Source: Alteromonadaceae bacterium | GTDB taxonomy: Bacteria; Pseudomonadota; Gammaproteobacteria; Enterobacterales; Alteromonadaceae | Assembly (NCBI GenBank): GCA_014872785.1 | Contig: WKFJ01000024.1 | Span: forward strand, 1-64,000 | Direction of reading: 5' to 3' | DNA length: 64,000 nucleotides | In this document: positions 9,144 to 17,694 of the stretch, in pieces | Position numbering within the stretch: position 1 is the stretch's first letter | Layout: the number at the start of each line of letters is the position of its first letter | Notes under the pieces: generated by a model | Told to the model about the DNA's origin: nothing | The model's database searches: none | The model's input: only the letters and a program-made list of their open reading frames with translations | Made by a program: the position numbers and the translations under genes

Positions 9144-9406
9144 GGCGTGTTTATCTTTGTTTATAAATTATGCAGCTGCCGATTTTCCAGCCAGACAATC
9201 ACAAATGAGTACGGTTTGGTGGGGCAAATGAGCGAATTTGTGGGCAGTATGGCTGGAAAAGGTGCGCTGCCCGAAGGGCTGAGGCCAAAATAGTCTTATG
9301 CTGTGTTGAATCATTTCGACGTAGGTTCACTATGCCTTCAATGATTCGCCTTGCCTAAGACAATTTTGTCACTCAGCATAAAAAATAAACAAAGATAAAC
9401 AAGCCC
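9143..9406. mobile_element. MITE-like non-coding element with terminal inverted repeats and TA duplication
   Basis: Terminal inverted repeats of about 22 bp (9143-9164 and 9385-9406; one mismatch) begin GGGC and end GCCC, and are flanked by TA on both sides (9141-9142, 9407-9408). TA duplication is typical of IS630/Tc1-mariner transposition, so a non-autonomous element of that type is the best guess. There is no credible ORF inside. The interior holds a CCCGAAGGG hairpin (9270-9278) and a core (9301-9361) that aligns without gaps to part of the repeat at 53889-54122. Removing it with one TA copy restores the same marC stop codon. Confidence 0.75.
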
Positions 9407-9523
9407 TAGTTAATACTTAAATCGCTTCTATCTAGGTTATGCATTGGAAGTGTAGGAAAAAGCGTACACACTTTTCGGATTCGGCCTAAGGTAATTCCCC
9501 TGTGGTTGTATACACTGACTGGT

Positions 9524-9712
9524 ATGAACAGTAACAACCGCAATGATATGAAGACTATGAAATCAGCAAATGGAAAATTACAGAATAAATTGCAACAACT
9601 GATGGGCGATTTGGAAAAGCCTCCTCATAATCTAGGGAAGGTGAAAGATATCCATCGACAACTGGCGAGCATGGTATCTGACATCAATGGTTTGAAGCGA
9701 GTTACTAAATAA
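9524..9712 (+). CDS. Small predicted helical protein A (unknown)
   Basis: 62 residues from the ATG at 9524; in-frame ATGs at codons 9 (9548) and 12 (9557) are alternative starts and an upstream TTG (9506) is less likely. Mostly charged/amphipathic helix, a PPHN turn, then a second helix (VKDIHRQLASMVSDINGLKRV). No signal peptide or known domain recognised. First of three tiny same-strand genes with a similar helix-turn-helix hairpin look (9524, 9855, 10256). Ribosome site weak, so coding status is only probable. Confidence 0.5.
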   Translation: MNSNNRNDMKTMKSANGKLQNKLQQLMGDLEKPPHNLGKVKDIHRQLASMVSDINGLKRVTK

Positions 9713-9854
9713 TCCAGTGAATCGTTGATGGCCGGGAATTTGTTAACTGGTTCTCAAAATCTGCATTTCCGTGATTTTTCTACTTGGGATTCTTATCTGA
9801 ATGTCGATAAAAAATTATCAGGCATTGTTGTTCATTTCATAGAGGTAAAGGTAG

Positions 9855-10043
9855 ATGACTCATACAGAATTAATGCAGAAAAAGGTAATTCAAGTGTTGA
9901 GCGACATTGATGGTAACCATCGTTCAGCGCAAGGAGTTGAATCTGTCACTGCCGAACTAGAAAGTTTGGTGGAATTTTACCGTCAGTCCAAAGAATCTAT
10001 GTTGCAAGAAATGCACGATGTAACATTAAACGCGAATCATTAA
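9855..10043 (+). CDS. Small predicted helical protein B (unknown)
   Basis: 62 residues, all predicted helix, acidic, with a heptad-like second half (VTAELESLVEFYRQSKESMLQEM). The ATG is preceded by AAAGGT a few bases upstream. No domain recognised. It lies 142 bp after protein A and 212 bp before protein C. The overlapping reading at 9725-9910 in another frame has no ribosome site and looks spurious. Confidence 0.55.
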   Translation: MTHTELMQKKVIQVLSDIDGNHRSAQGVESVTAELESLVEFYRQSKESMLQEMHDVTLNANH

Positions 10044-10255
10044 GTGGTCGGACTAAAATAATCGGTTCTCTTGCCGTTAATTAGTTAGTGCAAGGCTGGG
10101 TCACTGAGTCGTAGCAGAAAACTCCTTCATTTTGACGATATTACACGCTTTTGTCAGAAATGACTTACAAGCCTTTAAGACCTTAACAACAGCTAACACG
10201 CGTCGCTGTATGTATTATATCCAACATTCAAAGAACTAAATAAAGGCGAGAATTG

Positions 10256-10423
10256 ATGACTCCTAAAATGCTGATTCAAGAATTACAGCAAAAGCTAGAT
10301 AACATTGCATTAGATTTAACTAATACGCCTTCTGCAGAAAAGGTAGAGGTGATCAATAATTCACTGGAAGATGTGATTATTGATTTAGAGTGCGTGCGCG
10401 ATTACCTGAAAGTTAAGCACTAA
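10256..10423 (+). CDS. Small predicted helical protein C (unknown)
   Basis: 55 residues starting MTPKMLIQELQQKLDNIALD and ending DYLKVKH. ATG at 10256 follows AAAGGCGAG at good spacing, and a strong terminator starts 24 nt after the stop, so this is a convincing small gene. Two amphipathic helices are separated by TNTPSAEK. Helix order and the position of the Pro turn resemble protein A (ELQQKL versus KLQQLM; VEVINNSLEDVIIDL versus VKDIHRQLASMVSDI), which may be distant homology or simply shared coiled-coil bias. Confidence 0.65.
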   Translation: MTPKMLIQELQQKLDNIALDLTNTPSAEKVEVINNSLEDVIIDLECVRDYLKVKH

Positions 10424-10447
10424 ACCCGCCACAGTTTCAAAACGAAA

Positions 10448-10474
10448 AAGGCAGTCTATTAGACTGCCTTTTTT
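10448..10474. terminator. Bidirectional rho-independent terminator
   Basis: A perfect 10-bp stem (arms 10448-10457 and 10461-10470, 3-nt loop) has T-runs on both strands (AAAAA before, TTTTTT after). It separates small protein C (+) from tolC (-), ending both. Confidence 0.93.
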
Positions 10475-10495
10475 GTATTTGGTTAACCAAGCCAT

Positions 10496-11800
10496 TTAGG
10501 CACTAGTTAATCCGTCGTTAATTGCTAACACGTCTTGTTCGCTTAACGTACCTGCTGCCAATTTGAGATTTAAAATACTCAAAATGTAGTTGTAACGCGC
10601 GCCAGACAAATTACGTTTCGCGTCATAAAGGTTACGCGTGCTCTGCAACACGTCCACTATGGTACGAGTACCTACTTCAAAACCAGCTTCAGTCGCTTTC
10701 AAAGCACTTTCGGCAGACACCACCGCTTGATCAAGGGCTTTGATTCTCGAGATAGATGCAGTTACGTCAAAGTAGTTTGAGCGCACACTGCGAACGACCG
10801 AGCGATGCACCCGTTCGCGTTCTTCTGACTGTGCGATAAAGCCATGTTTTGCCTGTTCTACTCGGGCATTGTTTGAGCCGCCTAGGTGAATTGGCACATC
10901 TACTTTAAGTTGTAGGTAAGTTGTATTGACTCGATTGCTAGAGTTGCCAGCGGAAGTTGTACTGCTGGAATCTGAATCGCTTGAATCGTATTGACCGTTT
11001 AGCGAAACGGTTGGGTAATAACCCGATTTTGCGATGCTAATATCTTCTTTTGCTATATCCACACCCAACTTAGCGGCAAGAAGCTCTAGATTGCGCTCTT
11101 CAGCTCTGGTTACCCACCCAGTGATCTCTGATGGTGCGGGCATGCTTGCACTAAAGGTGGTGGTATTTAACGCTGCAATGCTGCTGTAATAGTTACCAGA
11201 AATTTCGCGCAGGGCTTCTTTGGAGATTTCCACGGCATTTTGAGCACTGATTTCAGAGGCTACCGCGGTATCGAATTGTGCTTGCGCTTCATGAACGTCG
11301 GTAATTGCGGTTAAGCCGACTTCGAAGCGCTGCTTGGTTTGTTCAAGTTGACGCGCAATGGCACGTTTTTCCGCTTGAGCAAATTCCAAATCGTCTTGAG
11401 CTTGCAGAATGTCAAAGTAAGCTCGTGAAGTTCGGATAATCAGGTTTTGTTTGGTTAACCCAAAGGTGGCGTCTGCTTGAGTCGCAGCAAGCTCAGCTTT
11501 GTCATAACCCTTCCAATTTGAATAATCGTAGATGGACTGTTGCAAATTAACGGTAATTGAATTTGAATCTCCGTCTGCATCGCCACCGCGTGTATCTGCA
11601 GCAAGAGACAATGACAGTTGAGGTAGCAAGCTGGCTTTGCTCAAACCAATGCCAGAATAAGCAGAGTCACGATTCGCCTTAGCACTCAGGGTGGTAGGAT
11701 CGTTCTGCAGAGCTTGTTGGTAAACTTGGTACAGATCTTCAGCTGCTGCTGTTGAGGTGATACCCCATCCCACCAATATGGACAAAAGTGTTTTTTTCAT
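10496..11800 (-). CDS. tolC: Outer-membrane efflux channel TolC
   Basis: 434 residues. N-terminal Sec signal peptide (MKKTLLSILVGWGITSTAAA, cut before EDLYQ). The mature start EDLYQVYQQALQNDPTTLSAKANRD is the hallmark TolC opening, followed by the two repeated OEP halves with long helices and barrel strands (second half about 230-425, SGYYPTVSLNGQYD). The trimer forms the outer-membrane exit duct for RND, ABC and MFS pumps and type I secretion. I start at the ATG at 11800 because AGGA lies 7 nt before it; the next ATG upstream (11806) overlaps that site. It diverges from nudF, the classic gammaproteobacterial arrangement. Confidence 0.96.
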   Translation of the reverse strand: MKKTLLSILVGWGITSTAAAEDLYQVYQQALQNDPTTLSAKANRDSAYSGIGLSKASLLPQLSLSLAADTRGGDADGDSNSITVNLQQSIYDYSNWKGYDKAELAATQADATFGLTKQNLIIRTSRAYFDILQAQDDLEFAQAEKRAIARQLEQTKQRFEVGLTAITDVHEAQAQFDTAVASEISAQNAVEISKEALREISGNYYSSIAALNTTTFSASMPAPSEITGWVTRAEERNLELLAAKLGVDIAKEDISIAKSGYYPTVSLNGQYDSSDSDSSSTTSAGNSSNRVNTTYLQLKVDVPIHLGGSNNARVEQAKHGFIAQSEERERVHRSVVRSVRSNYFDVTASISRIKALDQAVVSAESALKATEAGFEVGTRTIVDVLQSTRNLYDAKRNLSGARYNYILSILNLKLAAGTLSEQDVLAINDGLTSA

Positions 11801-12122
11801 GTGCATTCCTAGTGTTGTGTAACCCTTCGGTCACTGACTTGGTCCAATTCCCGTAGTTTTATTAATGTTATTTTAGCTTTTCGCGCAAAATTGTAATCAA
11901 AACAAGCTCTAACGTGAAATGCTTTGCAGTAACAGTCGTTTACCAAGTGTAACAGAATATTTTTCTACGTCAGGTTTTTACCCCTTGGCGTCAAAATAGG
12001 GCCACTTATGCAATATTCAACGCGTCTTAGTTAATTAAAGGGTAGGGAATTACTGTTTGAGTTTAAATGCTAGCTTGCGTTACCCTCTGTCGCTTGAACT
12101 TTATCTATGGGTGCATTAGCAC
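11801..12122. promoter_or_regulatory. Divergent tolC / nudF promoter region
   Basis: 322 bp with no ORF. It must hold the promoters of tolC (-) and of the nudF-parE run (+). I see AT-rich stretches but no convincing -35/-10 pair, no mar/sox-type box that I would defend, and no repeat. Confidence 0.5.
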
Positions 12123-12737
12123 ATGAGTAATTTTACCCGCAATGACGTCGACATAAAGCGCGTCACCCGAGCCTATGATGGCTTTTTAAAAATTGATGTG
12201 CTCGAGCTAAAACATAAATTGTTCGCTGGCGGTTGGAGTCGGGTCTTTACCAGAGAATTGTTAGAGCGTGGCCACGCTGTAGCAGTGTTACCTTATGATC
12301 CCGTCCGTGAAGAGTTTGTATTTATCGAACAATTCAGAGTTGGAGCGTTGGCGACATCTGACGAGCCTTGGCTGCTTGAGATAGTGGCAGGTGTCATCGA
12401 TCCCGGAGAGACCGCTGAAGATGTTGCCCATCGAGAGGCAGAAGAAGAAGCGGGTATCGAGATTAAACACTTGGTAAAACTAACTGATTACCTGCCCAGT
12501 CCCGGAGGTACCTCAGAGCGTATTTATTTGTACCTCGGTATTGTAAACTCCGAAGAGGCAGGAGGTGTGCATGGCCTCGAGTATGAAAATGAAGATATCC
12601 GAGTGAAATGCTTATCTGTTGATGAGACAATGGAACTACTTCAAAATGGAGCGTTCCAAAACTCTGCTACTATTATTGGTTTGCAGCAGTTCTATTTATT
12701 CAAAGAGCAATTATTGGAGAGCGTTAATCCCTCATGA
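12123..12737 (+). CDS. nudF: ADP-ribose pyrophosphatase (Nudix)
   Basis: 204 residues. The Nudix box is complete (about 100-122: GVIDPGET, then REAEEEAGI), matching Gx5Ex7REUxEExGU. Upstream VLPYDPVREEFVFIEQFR and downstream PSPGGTSERIYLYLG are features of the NudF/YqiE ADP-ribose pyrophosphatase clade. It hydrolyses ADP-ribose to AMP and ribose-5-phosphate. First gene of the conserved nudF-yqiB-cpdA-yqiA-parE run; the next gene overlaps by ATGA. Confidence 0.94.
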   Translation: MSNFTRNDVDIKRVTRAYDGFLKIDVLELKHKLFAGGWSRVFTRELLERGHAVAVLPYDPVREEFVFIEQFRVGALATSDEPWLLEIVAGVIDPGETAEDVAHREAEEEAGIEIKHLVKLTDYLPSPGGTSERIYLYLGIVNSEEAGGVHGLEYENEDIRVKCLSVDETMELLQNGAFQNSATIIGLQQFYLFKEQLLESVNPS

Positions 12738-13174
12738 GTCAAGGTTCAGCAAAAAAGTATGTGCCTAATTTGCGCAGCTTACACACCGTTTGTGAGCTGA
12801 ATTACGTGCAATTGCTTAAGCTATTGCCTGAGGTAGAAGAGACGGATTTATCTTATCAATTTGGTTGTGCAGAAGAACTGAACTATGTAATCACTATTCT
12901 GGATCTTAGTCGCTACACCACGACTATCGAGATTAAGCAGATTGGGGCCGGGTTACCGGAATTTATGAAACCTTGTATGCAGGTGCGTCTATATCACGAT
13001 GCACGCATGGCAGAGGTCGTCGCTTCGCAACATGTAAGCGGGTTAAAACCCAGCTATAGCTACCCCAATAAAAGCATGTATCAGAAAAACGAAAAAGAGA
13101 TGGTTAACATCTTTCTCGCTGAATGGCTCTACTTTTGTATTCAGCAGCGCCCGATTGAATCTACCCCAAGCTAA
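12734..13174 (+). CDS. yqiB: DUF1249 family protein (YqiB)
   Basis: 146 residues beginning KKYVPNLRSLHTVCELNYVQLLKLLP, the typical YqiB opening, and ending NIFLAEWLYFCIQQ. Function unknown, no catalytic motif evident, no signal peptide. Its start overlaps the nudF stop by 4 bp (ATGA), implying translational coupling; it sits between nudF and cpdA as in E. coli and relatives. Confidence 0.92.
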   Translation: MSQGSAKKYVPNLRSLHTVCELNYVQLLKLLPEVEETDLSYQFGCAEELNYVITILDLSRYTTTIEIKQIGAGLPEFMKPCMQVRLYHDARMAEVVASQHVSGLKPSYSYPNKSMYQKNEKEMVNIFLAEWLYFCIQQRPIESTPS

Positions 13175-13206
13175 GTTCTTAAGCTCTTCTCCACATTTGT
13201 TGTGTT

Positions 13207-13941
13207 ATGAATAAAATCGTACAACTTTCCGATTGCCATGTTTTCAGTGATAAAGAGAAATGTGCTTATTTAGGGGTTAAGCCCTATTATACATTTGCGC
13301 AATGTCTGAAAATAGCCGCCCAGGAAGACGCTCTGGCCTATGTGTTCACAGGAGACATCAGCGGTGATTATTCCATCGAGAGTTATCAACATTTTTGGCG
13401 TGTAGCCAGTCAGCTATTACCGGTTGAAAAAATCAAAATACTGCCCGGAAATCACGACGACAAAAAGGCGATGGAAAAGGTGTTGCCAAAAAACGCATTA
13501 GTAGCTAATTCCGTTGTTGAAATTGCTGACACCGATTTTCTTTTTTTAGATGCGCAATACGATGGGGCAAAGGCGCGAGTGAGTATCAATGATGTGAAAG
13601 CATTATTGGCTCTATGTCGAAATGATAAAAAAAGCATTTTATTCATGCATCATCATCCCGTTCAGTCGAATAGTTGGATGGATAAACACGAGCTCGTGAA
13701 TCGCGACGAATTTATGAGTTTGCTGTCGACATATGAGCGTGAAATCCATGTCTTCCATGGGCATATTCACCATGCAGGGCAATCTAAGGTTCACAATATT
13801 TCAATAGTGTCGTGCCCATCCACCTGCTGGCAATGGCTTATGCAAAAAGACTTTGCGGTGACAAGTGAAGCTCCTGGGTATCGCGTAATTAATGTTGATA
13901 GGCTGACATCAGAAGTCGTAAGAATTAACTATACGGTCTAA
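13207..13941 (+). CDS. cpdA: 3',5'-cyclic-AMP phosphodiesterase CpdA (class III)
   Basis: 244 residues, a calcineurin-like metallophosphoesterase with the dinuclear metal motifs in order: SDCH (DxH, near residue 8), GDISGD (about 50), GNHD (about 82), HHHP (about 148) and GHIHH (about 183). CpdA hydrolyses cAMP to AMP and tunes CRP signalling. It is a little shorter than E. coli CpdA (275). Position in the nudF-parE run supports the assignment over other metallophosphatases. Confidence 0.92.
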   Translation: MNKIVQLSDCHVFSDKEKCAYLGVKPYYTFAQCLKIAAQEDALAYVFTGDISGDYSIESYQHFWRVASQLLPVEKIKILPGNHDDKKAMEKVLPKNALVANSVVEIADTDFLFLDAQYDGAKARVSINDVKALLALCRNDKKSILFMHHHPVQSNSWMDKHELVNRDEFMSLLSTYEREIHVFHGHIHHAGQSKVHNISIVSCPSTCWQWLMQKDFAVTSEAPGYRVINVDRLTSEVVRINYTV

Positions 13942-13994
13942 AGCGAGTACAATTTGTCGCCTATCTTCCTACAAAACAGAGTACTAACAAACCT

Positions 13995-14573
13995 ATGAAA
14001 AAGGTGCTGATTTACCTCCATGGATTTTTAAGTTCGCCCCAATCTGTCAAAGCCGAGGCTACCAAGCACTACTGGCAGCAAAACCACACAGAGATCGAAT
14101 TTGTGTGTCTACAACTTCCCTATTATCCAAAAGAGGCGCAAGTTCTTTTGAATAAGCTCGCGCAACAATACAAGGGGTGTCAGATCGGTTTTATTGGCAG
14201 TTCTTTAGGTGGATTTCTCGCAACCTATATGGTGGACAATTTTGGAGGCAGGGCGGTATTGATCAATCCAGCGGCTAAACCCCATGAAGTGTTAAGTGAT
14301 TATTTAGGTGAGCATACCCATCCCTACACAAACGAACGATTCACTTTGCAAGAAAATCATATGACCGAGCTTGCAGATATGCATCAAGAGAAACCGTTAA
14401 GTCCTCAAAACATATGGGCACTTTTACAGACCGAAGACGAGACCCTTGATTATCGCGATGCTGCAAAAAAATACGCAGATGCCAAGCTCACCATTGAAGA
14501 AGGTGGGGATCACGCTTTTCAGGGGTATGAACGATTTTTACCGCAAATTTTTGAGTTTCTTTTTCCTAAGTAG
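13995..14573 (+). CDS. yqiA: YqiA-type alpha/beta-hydrolase esterase
   Basis: 192 residues. Starts with LIYLHGFLSSPQSVKA, then the nucleophile elbow GSSLGG (Ser near residue 71), a late Asp and the catalytic His in GGDHAFQGYE (about 173), completing a Ser-Asp-His triad. The UPF0227/YqiA family has esterase activity on short acyl chains; physiological substrate unknown. Between cpdA and parE as expected. Confidence 0.93.
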   Translation: MKKVLIYLHGFLSSPQSVKAEATKHYWQQNHTEIEFVCLQLPYYPKEAQVLLNKLAQQYKGCQIGFIGSSLGGFLATYMVDNFGGRAVLINPAAKPHEVLSDYLGEHTHPYTNERFTLQENHMTELADMHQEKPLSPQNIWALLQTEDETLDYRDAAKKYADAKLTIEEGGDHAFQGYERFLPQIFEFLFPK

Positions 14574-14680
14574 AATACTTTAAAGATAACGATGATGCGG
14601 CATTGCCGTATACATGCACACTTGCTAACATCAAGTGATAACAAGTCTATTCGCGCTTTACTACAAGAAAAATAACATCC

Positions 14681-16573
14681 ATGAGTGATCAAGCCTATAA
14701 CGCTGAAGCTATTGAAGTCCTCAACGGACTCGAACCCGTACAACGCCGCCCTGGCATGTACACGGATACCACCAGACCTAACCACCTTAGCCAAGAAGTA
14801 ATCGATAACAGTGTCGATGAGGCCTTGGCTGGACACGCTAGTTCAATAAAGGTCATCTTGCACGAGGATCAATCACTAGAGGTGATTGATGATGGTCGCG
14901 GTATGCCTGTTGATATTCACCCAGAAGAGGGAATATCTGGCGTTGAATTAATCATGACCAAGTTGCACGCGGGCGGTAAGTTCTCCAACAAGAATTATCA
15001 ATTCTCGGGCGGTTTGCACGGTGTGGGTATTTCGGTGGTAAACGCACTCTCTACGCGTGTTGAAGTCACGGTGCGTAGAGACGGCAACGTATATCAAATA
15101 GCCTTCGAAAATGGCAACAAGGTAGAAGACTTATCAATTGTGGATAGTTGCGGTAAGCGCAATACCGGTACGCGGGTTAAGTTTTGGCCAGATGCTTCTT
15201 ATTTCGACTCGGCGAAGTTTTCAGTCAGTAAATTACTGCATGTTTTACGCGCTAAGGCAGTACTTTGTCCTGGTTTGAAAATTCGCTTCGACAATAAAAT
15301 TACTAAGGAAACCACTGAGTGGCAATATGAAGATGGTTTGCGAGACTACTTGCTGCAGTCCACCAAAGAGTTTATTACCTTACCGGATGACGAACCCTTT
15401 GTAGGACAGTTCGCTGGAAATCATGAAGCTGCTGATTGGGCGGTTATATGGTTGCCTGAAGGCGGTGAAATTGTCAGTGAAAGTTATGTAAATCTTATTC
15501 CTACAGCGCAAGGCGGCACTCATGTTAACGGACTGCGTCAAGGTTTGTTAGAAGCGATGCGCGAGTTTTGTGAGTTTCGTAACCTAATGCCCAGGGGCGT
15601 GAAGCTCTCGCCCGAAGATATCTGGGACAAGTGTAGCTATATCTTGTCTACTAAAATGCAAGATCCACAATTTGCTGGCCAAACCAAAGAAAGACTGTCT
15701 TCGCGACAAGCGGCGGCTTTTGTCTCTGGTGTTGTTAAAGATGCATTTAGCTTATGGTTGAATCAACACACCGATGTGGCAGAGGCTTTGGCCGAGTTTT
15801 GCATCGCGAATGCTCAACGTCGATTGCGCCAGAGTAAAAAAGTTGCGCGAAAAAAGGTCACGCAAGGACCTGCACTGCCCGGCAAACTTACTGATTGCTC
15901 TACGCAAGACAGCTCTCGGTCTGAACTATTTCTTGTGGAGGGTGATTCTGCTGGTGGTTCAGCAAAACAGGCGCGGGACCGAGAGTTTCAAGCTGTCATG
16001 CCGCTTAGAGGAAAGATCCTCAATAGCTGGGAAGTTGAGTCTTCTCAGGTACTCGCATCTCAGGAAATACACGACATTTCAGTCGCCTTGGGTATCGACC
16101 CAGACAGTGATGACCTATCAGGACTGCGCTACGGCAAAGTGTGTATCTTGGCTGACGCTGACTCGGACGGACTGCATATTGCGACTTTGTTGTGCGCATT
16201 ATTCGTTAAACACTTTAGAACTTTAGTCAATGAAGGACACGTCTACGTGGCTATGCCACCACTTTATCGAATCGATGTGGGAAAAGAAGTATTTTATGCG
16301 CTCGATGAAGGTGAAAAAGAAGGGGTACTTGATAGGATTCAGGCTGAAAAGAAAAAGGGCAAAGTTAATGTACAGCGCTTTAAGGGATTGGGTGAAATGA
16401 ACCCTATCCAATTGCGCGAAACCACAATGGATCCCAATACTCGAAGATTGGTACAGTTAACTGTAGACGATGACACTCAAATGTTAGAGTTAATGGACAT
16501 GTTACTGGCTAAGAAGCGTTCCTCAGAACGGAAAAACTGGCTGGAAGACAAAGGCAATTTGGCAGTAGTGTAA
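14681..16573 (+). CDS. parE: DNA topoisomerase IV subunit B
   Basis: 630 residues, the usual ParE length. GHKL ATPase motifs: DNSVDEALAGHA, DDGRGMPVDIH, GGLHGVGISVVNALS. The TOPRIM domain has LVEGDSAGGSAKQARDR, LRGKILNSWEV and DADSDGLHI. With ParC it unlinks daughter chromosomes. The C-terminus ends without the insertion found in GyrB of gammaproteobacteria, favouring ParE over GyrB. parC, often the next gene in relatives, is not here: a LysR gene on the opposite strand follows 113 bp later. Confidence 0.96.
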   Translation: MSDQAYNAEAIEVLNGLEPVQRRPGMYTDTTRPNHLSQEVIDNSVDEALAGHASSIKVILHEDQSLEVIDDGRGMPVDIHPEEGISGVELIMTKLHAGGKFSNKNYQFSGGLHGVGISVVNALSTRVEVTVRRDGNVYQIAFENGNKVEDLSIVDSCGKRNTGTRVKFWPDASYFDSAKFSVSKLLHVLRAKAVLCPGLKIRFDNKITKETTEWQYEDGLRDYLLQSTKEFITLPDDEPFVGQFAGNHEAADWAVIWLPEGGEIVSESYVNLIPTAQGGTHVNGLRQGLLEAMREFCEFRNLMPRGVKLSPEDIWDKCSYILSTKMQDPQFAGQTKERLSSRQAAAFVSGVVKDAFSLWLNQHTDVAEALAEFCIANAQRRLRQSKKVARKKVTQGPALPGKLTDCSTQDSSRSELFLVEGDSAGGSAKQARDREFQAVMPLRGKILNSWEVESSQVLASQEIHDISVALGIDPDSDDLSGLRYGKVCILADADSDGLHIATLLCALFVKHFRTLVNEGHVYVAMPPLYRIDVGKEVFYALDEGEKEGVLDRIQAEKKKGKVNVQRFKGLGEMNPIQLRETTMDPNTRRLVQLTVDDDTQMLELMDMLLAKKRSSERKNWLEDKGNLAVV

Positions 16574-16686
16574 GAATAATGTCGATTTCAGCATAAGTTT
16601 GTAATATGACGAGGCGTTTGAAAAAATACGGGCTAGAGAGTCATTTAATACTATTTACGATAGTTATTTAAAAAGGATACAGGCCT

Positions 16687-17568
16687 CTAGTAGGTAAGCT
16701 CTTTTAGCTTACCTCTAATCCATTTGTTTAACGCATCTTTATTAGATCTTTGATGCCATGCTATTACTACGTCAAAACTTGGCAAATTGATATCACACTT
16801 TACTTTATGAAGTTGTGAATTTGCCAATAATTTAGATGGCAAAAATGCCAGTAAGTCCGTTGAAGCTATGCAATCCGCAGTTGCGGCGAAAAATGGCAGG
16901 GGCATTACAATATTTCGTTTATACCCTAACTCTTTAAAGTAATCGTCGGCCGAACCTACTAAGTTTGCCCGCTTAGGAGAAACGATAAGTTGGGGATGCT
17001 TTGCGACCTCCTCAATTGACCATATTTCATTGGCTTTTGGATGATGTTTGCTAACAACACATTGATGATATTCAGTGAACAATGTGGACATAGGGTATTT
17101 TTCAGAGATAAATCGTGGGAAAGAAATGACAAGGTCGATGTCTCCTCGATCCATTAAATCACTTAAATTATCTATCTCTATGTCTTGCACGATTACCTTT
17201 AGGCTTGGCGCATACTCTCTGATTAAAGCTAAGAATTTAGGTAAAACAACTGCCTGAGCATAATCTGTTGCACAAATACGGAAAATACTACTCACGTTAG
17301 CCGGATTAAAATCCTTAGGCTCCACGAGTTTTTCTACCCTGTTAATAATTTCAGCCACTTCAGACTCTAGGGATTCAGCATAGGGGGTAGCTATAAGACC
17401 ATTACTTTTTCTTATAAATAATTGATCGTCAAAAGTGTTTCTTAACTTACGTAAATGATCGCTAACGGCTTGTTGGCTAATTCCGAGTATTTTGGCAACT
17501 TTAGAGACATTGTTTTCTCTTAAGAGCAAGTACAAAACCTTTAGCTGTTTTATGTCTAAATTATTCAT
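16687..17568 (-). CDS. LysR-family transcriptional regulator
   Basis: 293 residues. N-terminal winged HTH (NNVSKVAKILGISQQAVSDHLRKLR, about 15-39), then a periplasmic-binding-protein-like effector domain (about 92-290). It diverges from the aldehyde dehydrogenase gene, with dyads between the two starts, so it probably controls the ALDH-2OG-XdhC-molybdoenzyme cluster. Ligand unknown. Sequence of this gene and the next few kilobases looks more AT-rich than the preceding core block, consistent with acquired DNA (visual impression, not computed). Confidence 0.9.
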   Translation of the reverse strand: MNNLDIKQLKVLYLLLRENNVSKVAKILGISQQAVSDHLRKLRNTFDDQLFIRKSNGLIATPYAESLESEVAEIINRVEKLVEPKDFNPANVSSIFRICATDYAQAVVLPKFLALIREYAPSLKVIVQDIEIDNLSDLMDRGDIDLVISFPRFISEKYPMSTLFTEYHQCVVSKHHPKANEIWSIEEVAKHPQLIVSPKRANLVGSADDYFKELGYKRNIVMPLPFFAATADCIASTDLLAFLPSKLLANSQLHKVKCDINLPSFDVVIAWHQRSNKDALNKWIRGKLKELTY

Positions 17569-17578
17569 ACCGAATCTA

Positions 17579-17628
17579 TTTGTATCTTTTACAAATCAAC
17601 GTTGTTTTTAATTGTAACACGAAACAAC
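17579..17628. promoter_or_regulatory. Putative LysR operator dyads
   Basis: Two inverted repeats lie between the divergent LysR and ALDH starts: TTTGTA-N5-TACAAA (17579-17595, containing a T-N11-A pattern) and GTTGTTT-N14-AAACAAC (17601-17628). Their position fits a LysR recognition site plus activation site. This is inference from symmetry only. Confidence 0.45.
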
Positions 17629-17694
17629 TAATCTCTATCTCGTTTTTATAGTTAGCCGATTATCTAGCGATAATTGATGAATCAAGGACCTATT

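Noticed and set aside
9725-9910. 61-codon frame between small proteins A and B
   Set aside because: Overlaps protein B in another frame, no ribosome site, no helical pattern like its neighbours.
10044-10255. Small RNA or third copy of the repeat core before protein C
   Set aside because: Scanned for the CTG-GTT/GCCTTG core and for hairpins with T-runs; nothing convincing.
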